A stretch of 64,000 nt of DNA. Origin: Sphingomonas sp. M1-B02 (lineage in GTDB: Bacteria; Pseudomonadota; Alphaproteobacteria; Sphingomonadales; Sphingomonadaceae). Shown here piece by piece: positions 60,442-64,000 of the stretch (the first letter of the stretch is position 1; each line of letters opens with the position of its first letter). The stretch is taken from positions 1,674,001-1,738,000 of the forward strand of contig NZ_CP110679.1 in NCBI RefSeq assembly GCF_026167525.1. The letters are read 5' to 3'. Under the pieces are notes generated by a model. That model was not told the DNA's origin and did no database searches. It saw nothing but the letters and a program-made list of their open reading frames with translations. The translations under genes and the position numbers were made by a program.

Positions 60442-60711
60442 TCAGCGAACCGAGCCACGACGGACCAAGTTGATGATGCCCAGCAGGATGACCGCGCCAA
60501 CCAATGACACGAGGATCGACTGGATGCTGATTTCGCCACTAGTGATCGGCGCGCCGCCGATCAGCGGCGTGAGGATGAAGCCGGCGAGCAGAGCGCCGAC
60601 GATACCGACGACCACGTTGAGGAAAATGCCCTGCTGCCCGTCGGTCCGCATTATGAGGCTCGCAAGCCAGCCGACTATACCACCGACGACGAGGAGAATG
60701 ATTATTCCCAT
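60442..60711 (-). CDS. GlsB/YeaQ/YmgE family membrane protein
   Basis: 89 residues from the ATG at 60711, with AGGAG at correct spacing; the longer start at 60738 is unneeded. Three hydrophobic helices: MGIIILLVVGGIVGWLASLI, NVVVGIVGALLAGFILTPL and SILVSLVGAVILLGIINLV, the family layout. Transglycosylase-associated proteins of this kind are stress-induced inner-membrane proteins of unsettled role. Confidence 0.85.
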   Translation of the reverse strand: MGIIILLVVGGIVGWLASLIMRTDGQQGIFLNVVVGIVGALLAGFILTPLIGGAPITSGEISIQSILVSLVGAVILLGIINLVRRGSVR

Positions 60712-60912
60712 ATGTTGCTCCTGCTTTTGACCCTGCAACCAGCGGGTTGCTGGTCTTGGAACGTCAACGCGGGGACAGCTGGAAGTTTCATGTGGGCGCG
60801 TGGTCCGCGAGTTCGGACCTAGTTAGTTAATACCAATAGCGTTGGTGCAGTTCTTTCTGCGCCGACTGCGTGCTGACCCGGAACTCGAAGCCTCTCAGCG
60901 CGCTGTGTTGGC

Positions 60913-62400
60913 ATGCCCTCCCCTCAAAAGCCCCGAGCCGCTTCGCCGACGCTCCAGCACCTTCAGCAGCTCGTTGCGGGAATGACAGCGGGAGTAATTT
61001 TGGTGGATCCCGCCGGCGCGATACTAAGCGCCAACGGCGCGGCGCTCAAAATGCATGGGGTGAGGAAGGCGAGCGAGCTCGGCGCCACCGCCGACGACTA
61101 TTGCCAGCGTTTTTGCCTGCGTCATCGAAACCATCACCGGTTGGATCGGCGTGACTATCCCATCATGCGCATGCTGGCGGGCGAAAGCTTCCCGGACATG
61201 GTTGTCGAAGTGTCGCCGCTTGGCGAGAACGAGCCACGTTGGACGCATCAAGTGCATGACGTGGTTATGGATGTCGATGGTGGCGAGCCGGACTGCCTTG
61301 CGCTCGTCATTCAGGACGTTTCCGAGCGGTACGAGGCAGAAGCGCGCTTCGAAGCAATGTTCCAGGCCAATCCTGCACCCGCCGCAATCGTTCGGTTGTC
61401 CGATCAGCGATATGTTCGCGTCAATGCCGGTTTTCTCGAACTGATCGGCCGTTGTCGCGTCGATGTGCTCGGGCGCCATCTACGCGACATAGACATCCTG
61501 GCGGCAGCGCAGAGAAGCGAACATGTTTCCGAGCGGCTGGCGAACGGTGCCCCGATACCGCAGGTCGAAGCCGAATTGCCGACGGCCGACGGCGGTACGC
61601 GCCTAGTATTACTCGCAGGCCAGCCCATCGAGCTCGCCGACGAACGCTGCATGCTCTTCACTTTCGCCGATCTAGAATCGCGACGCCGTGCCGAAGGGGC
61701 ATTGCGAGACAGCGAGGAGCACTTTGCGACGGTGTTCCGACTAGCGCCCGTAGCGATGGTCGTCACGACGGGTGAGGACAACCGGATCATCGAGGTGAAC
61801 GATGCCTTCGGCAGACTCTCGGGCCGCAGCTCCGCTGAATTGCTTGGCCGGGTCGCTGATGACATCCAGCTTTGGAGCGACGCCGGCCAGCGGCGCGACG
61901 TAGAGGCCGACATCGGGAAACGAGGCGGTGCGCGTAACCAAGATGTTCGCGTTCTCCCTCGCGATGGCGACGCGATCGATTGCCTCGTTTCTGCCGAGGC
62001 AATCAAGATGGGCGGGAGCGAATGCGTCGTCTGGTTGTATCAAGATATCACTGCGCGGCGTCACACTGAGCTCGAACTGGCCGATGCGATTGAGGCGGTT
62101 ATGAATGACGCCACATGGTTCAGTCGCTCGATCATGGACAAGCTCGCGACGCTTCGCGGCAAGTCAGGTCCGACCCCTACAACCGACGGCGCGCCGTTGA
62201 GCCCGCGAGAGCGCGAAGTGCTGGAGTTGATCTGTCAGGATAAGGACGACAGTGCGATTGCCGAAGCCTTGGGCCTGTCACCAAACACGGTGCGCAACCA
62301 CATCGCACGGCTATATGCCAAGATCAGAGTAAATCGCCGAAGTGCCGCCGTCATCTGGGCACGAGAACGCGGTATTGGCAGTTCCAGCTTGGTAGGTTAG
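60913..62400 (+). CDS. Multi-PAS LuxR-family regulator
   Basis: 495 residues. Three PAS-like modules at about 15-135 (MTAGVILVDPAGAILSANGA), 145-260 (PAPAAIVRLSDQRYVRVNAG) and 270-385 (APVAMVVTTGEDNRIIEVND). A short linker follows, then a LuxR HTH (LSPREREVLELICQDKDDSA, then EALGLSPNTVRNHIARLYAK). Cys residues near 80-90 (DDYCQRFCLRHRNHH) are odd for PAS and could bind a metal. Such proteins sense small ligands, light or redox and control transcription directly. Divergent from GlsB/YeaQ-like. Confidence 0.85.
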   Translation: MPSPQKPRAASPTLQHLQQLVAGMTAGVILVDPAGAILSANGAALKMHGVRKASELGATADDYCQRFCLRHRNHHRLDRRDYPIMRMLAGESFPDMVVEVSPLGENEPRWTHQVHDVVMDVDGGEPDCLALVIQDVSERYEAEARFEAMFQANPAPAAIVRLSDQRYVRVNAGFLELIGRCRVDVLGRHLRDIDILAAAQRSEHVSERLANGAPIPQVEAELPTADGGTRLVLLAGQPIELADERCMLFTFADLESRRRAEGALRDSEEHFATVFRLAPVAMVVTTGEDNRIIEVNDAFGRLSGRSSAELLGRVADDIQLWSDAGQRRDVEADIGKRGGARNQDVRVLPRDGDAIDCLVSAEAIKMGGSECVVWLYQDITARRHTELELADAIEAVMNDATWFSRSIMDKLATLRGKSGPTPTTDGAPLSPREREVLELICQDKDDSAIAEALGLSPNTVRNHIARLYAKIRVNRRSAAVIWARERGIGSSSLVG

Positions 62401-62490
62401 CGTCCATTAGGTGCGCTCGGTTTGCCGTTGAGGCTTCGATATGCGCACCCAAAACGTGAAGCAACGGGGAAATTAACTCCAAGTAAATGC

Positions 62491-62518
62491 GCCGGGTGCC
62501 GTACATACGGCACCCGGC
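62491..62518. terminator. Hairpin between convergent genes
   Basis: GCCGGGTGCCGTA-CA-TACGGCACCCGGC, a perfect 13-base stem between the convergent stops at 62400 and 62525. No U tract on either side, but the position suits a shared terminator. Confidence 0.6.
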
Positions 62519-62524
62519 GGGATA

Positions 62525-63028
62525 CTATTCGTCCTCTGCGTCGATATTGACGTTAGTTTCGGCCAATTTCGTCATATACTCGTCGCCGCCGTAAATTTCC
62601 TTGGTCGCTTTATCGAGCGCTTTCGCTGCCTTGGTCAGACCGAGCGTCCCCGCAAACGAGGCCGCGGTGCCGAATCCCGCAATGCCATAATGGCTCATAC
62701 GCTGATATTGCGCGATGATCACAGCGTCGAGAACTGGGCCCTTTTCGGGTGCCTCTTCAGTGGTGTGCTTGATCGCCTCGGCGACCAATCCCTCCATCCC
62801 CTTGCAATGTTCCTTTTTGACCTTCTCGTCCGAGTCAGCCAGCAGGCCCTTCAGCATCTCTGTATGCTCGGTAATTCCAGTTTGCGACTTCGCAAGCATT
62901 TCCTTCAGGGCCGGGTCGCTGACTTTCGTGGCCATCTTCTTCAAGACTTTTGCCATTTGATCGTTGGCCGACCATAGGTCCTGAAGTTCGCCGGTGTAGA
63001 GATCGTTTAGATTTTCGGGAGCCGACAT
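62525..63028 (-). CDS. DUF892 (YciE/YciF-like) ferritin-like stress protein
   Basis: 167 residues. AGGAG is 7 bases before the ATG at 63028. MSAPENLNDLYTGELQDLWS, then QMAKVLKKMATKVSDPALKE, AVIIAQYQRMSHYGIAGFGT and KALDKATKEIYGGDEYMTKL form the four-helix pattern, with Glu/His ligands (GELQDL, TEHTEML, QYQRMSHY). A consensus EcfG promoter lies 44 bases upstream, so it should be induced by the PhyR-EcfG general stress response. It shares its family, but little sequence, with the gene at 35682. Confidence 0.85.
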   Translation of the reverse strand: MSAPENLNDLYTGELQDLWSANDQMAKVLKKMATKVSDPALKEMLAKSQTGITEHTEMLKGLLADSDEKVKKEHCKGMEGLVAEAIKHTTEEAPEKGPVLDAVIIAQYQRMSHYGIAGFGTAASFAGTLGLTKAAKALDKATKEIYGGDEYMTKLAETNVNIDAEDE

Positions 63029-63071
63029 CAGCATTCTCCTGCTGGGCGCAGCGGGGGTGCTACCAACCGCA

Positions 63072-63096
63072 AACGGGGCGCCAGCTTCCAAGTTCC
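63072..63096 (-). promoter_or_regulatory. EcfG (general stress sigma) promoter
   Basis: On the minus strand GGAAC-N16-CGTT, an exact match to the alphaproteobacterial EcfG consensus in elements and spacing. It lies 44 bases before the DUF892 start. Confidence 0.75.
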
Positions 63097-63849
63097 TTGG
63101 GAGCCAACACATGCTCGACGTCAATCGTGGCGATCTATCCTGCGGGCATGCCGCAGCTGGACGGCGGAACGAGAACGACGTGTCGGACCCCTCGGCATCA
63201 TGTTCAAGGGAGGAGCCTGGACCCATCGTTGCGCGCGGAAGAGAGCATAACATCACTATCGACCTGATTTAGACCTCAGACATCCAACTCGCGCCAGCGC
63301 CTCGTCATTGATGAACGGATATTCGAATTACGGGCAGAGGAATCGCGGTTCGAACGTCCACTTGTGGATCTTTGCGACTCGACCACCAAACTAAGCCAAT
63401 GTCCGCTTTCCGCGGCCTGACGCCGATAGCTGCCGGTCCGCAGACGGCCCTAGACCTGCCACACGACAAGGCGCCCCAGAAGCATCATTCTCAGGATTGA
63501 CCCTCGATCCCGAAAGCGGTCACTTAGGGTGCTGGGCATATCCGCTTTATAATGCGTCGGGCGCAGATCCGGAGGGAGGGCGAGGTGATCCATGGACAAG
63601 ATTAATTTTGCCGCCAGCGTCGCGAAGGCGCCCGCGCATTCTTTGTCGAGCGCTTTAGCATCGATCCGCAGCCACGCCATCCGATGCCCTCGCGGGCTAT
63701 TCACCGGGCGCCGCAGTTTTTGCTTGGCGAGCGACGGAGAACGATGATGCCACTGATATGCCTGACCGTGCGCTGCGCAAGCGTTGCTGGTCTTCTCGTC
63801 GGCCCGGAGCGCTTTCAACCGCGCTCGCCAACCTGAGTATGATAGCGAA
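63097..63849. other. Intergenic stretch upstream of the halogenase
   Basis: No convincing gene. AATGTCCGCTTTCCGCGGCC at 63397-63416 is a dispersed-repeat variant. A minus-strand frame starting MAWLRIDAKALDKECAGAFA near 63681 is open to 63450 but lacks a recognisable family. Confidence 0.4.
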
Positions 63850-64000
63850 ATGAACGTGAAGGCGCCTTCTGGCGAGCGGGTTGTTAAGCGTGTCGTTGTT
63901 GCTGGAGGCGGCACGGCCGGCTGGGTGACGGCGACGGCACTCGCGCGGCATCTGGGACCGCTATTAGATATCACCCTGATCGAATCTGAGGAGATCGGGA
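63850..64000 (+). CDS. Flavin-dependent tryptophan halogenase family protein (3' truncated by window edge)
   Basis: 50 residues are visible from the ATG at 63850. [20 protein letters not shown] is the FAD-binding GxGxxG-type motif with the Trp that marks tryptophan halogenases, followed by [10 protein letters not shown], the strand ending in the acidic ribose-binding residue. In sphingomonads such genes usually lie beside TonB receptors for sugar or chromogenic compounds, and halogenation activity is often unproven. The rest lies outside the window. Confidence 0.75.
   Translation, partial: MNVKAPSGERVVKRVVVAGGGTAGWVTATALARHLGPLLDITLIESEEIG

Noticed and set aside
60711..60800. Possible EcfG promoter before the GlsB/YeaQ-like gene
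   Set aside because: The best match is GAAAC with a 15-base spacer before CGTT, off in both element and spacing.
63450..63681. Minus-strand frame starting MAWLRIDAKALDKECAGAF
   Set aside because: Reasonable composition, but no ribosome site or family; listed only as a note in the intergenic entry.

Overview
The window is high-GC DNA that reads as a sphingomonad (Sphingomonas or a close alphaproteobacterial relative). The evidence is the PEP-CTERM tail PEPATWAMMLLGFG, HWE-type histidine kinases translationally coupled to single-domain receivers, a MucR/Ros-type regulator, an EcfG-type general stress promoter (GGAAC-N16-CGTT), TonB-dependent receptors, and a flavin-dependent tryptophan halogenase start at the right edge. 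No rRNA, tRNA or CRISPR array is visible. All calls come from reading the sequence by eye; no searches were run.

Layout: 0-3.1 kb is an overlapping operon (NepI-like efflux pump, secreted hydrolase, cupin, frameshifted cyclophilin-like lipoprotein). 3.3-4.4 kb carries an MNT/HEPN protein duplicated at 26.1-27.1 kb. 5.6-10.6 kb is the most striking locus: a five-gene minus-strand operon whose order and parts resemble the Pseudomonas Fap functional-amyloid system (repeat-rich secreted fibre protein, small secreted protein, C39-peptidase lipoprotein, FapE-position protein, coiled-coil plus beta-barrel outer-membrane protein). A PAS-LuxR regulator is divergently transcribed from it. 12-20 kb holds small hypotheticals, two coupled lipoproteins (one OmpA-like), a MucR-like protein, a receiver gene pair and a Crp/Fnr regulator. 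21-25 kb has two PEP-CTERM proteins and an AraC regulator. 27-33.6 kb is a decay zone: a broken TonB receptor beside an intact PhoD, a broken Crp/Fnr gene, an intact HWE kinase/receiver pair and a broken tyrosine integrase. 33.7-38.8 kb holds a GH130-SDR pair, a DUF892 stress protein, a hydrolase and a frameshifted bciA-like vinyl reductase. 39-44.8 kb has two more PEP-CTERM genes with near-identical 3' ends, one of which is followed by an IS1111-type element whose ends can be inferred from the uninterrupted copy. 45-49 kb encodes two related PAS kinases and a receiver. 49-64 kb holds a TonB receptor, a diguanylate cyclase, many small hypotheticals and stress genes (GlsB/YeaQ-like, DUF892, YflT-like), and the halogenase start.

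The genes suggest surface attachment and biofilm formation (Fap-like fibres, PEP-CTERM proteins, c-di-GMP synthesis), environmental sensing by PAS/HWE systems, and general stress response. Intergenic space is rich in degenerate dispersed repeats and gene relics. These include a relic at 59.1-59.5 kb built from pieces of two genes that survive elsewhere in the window.
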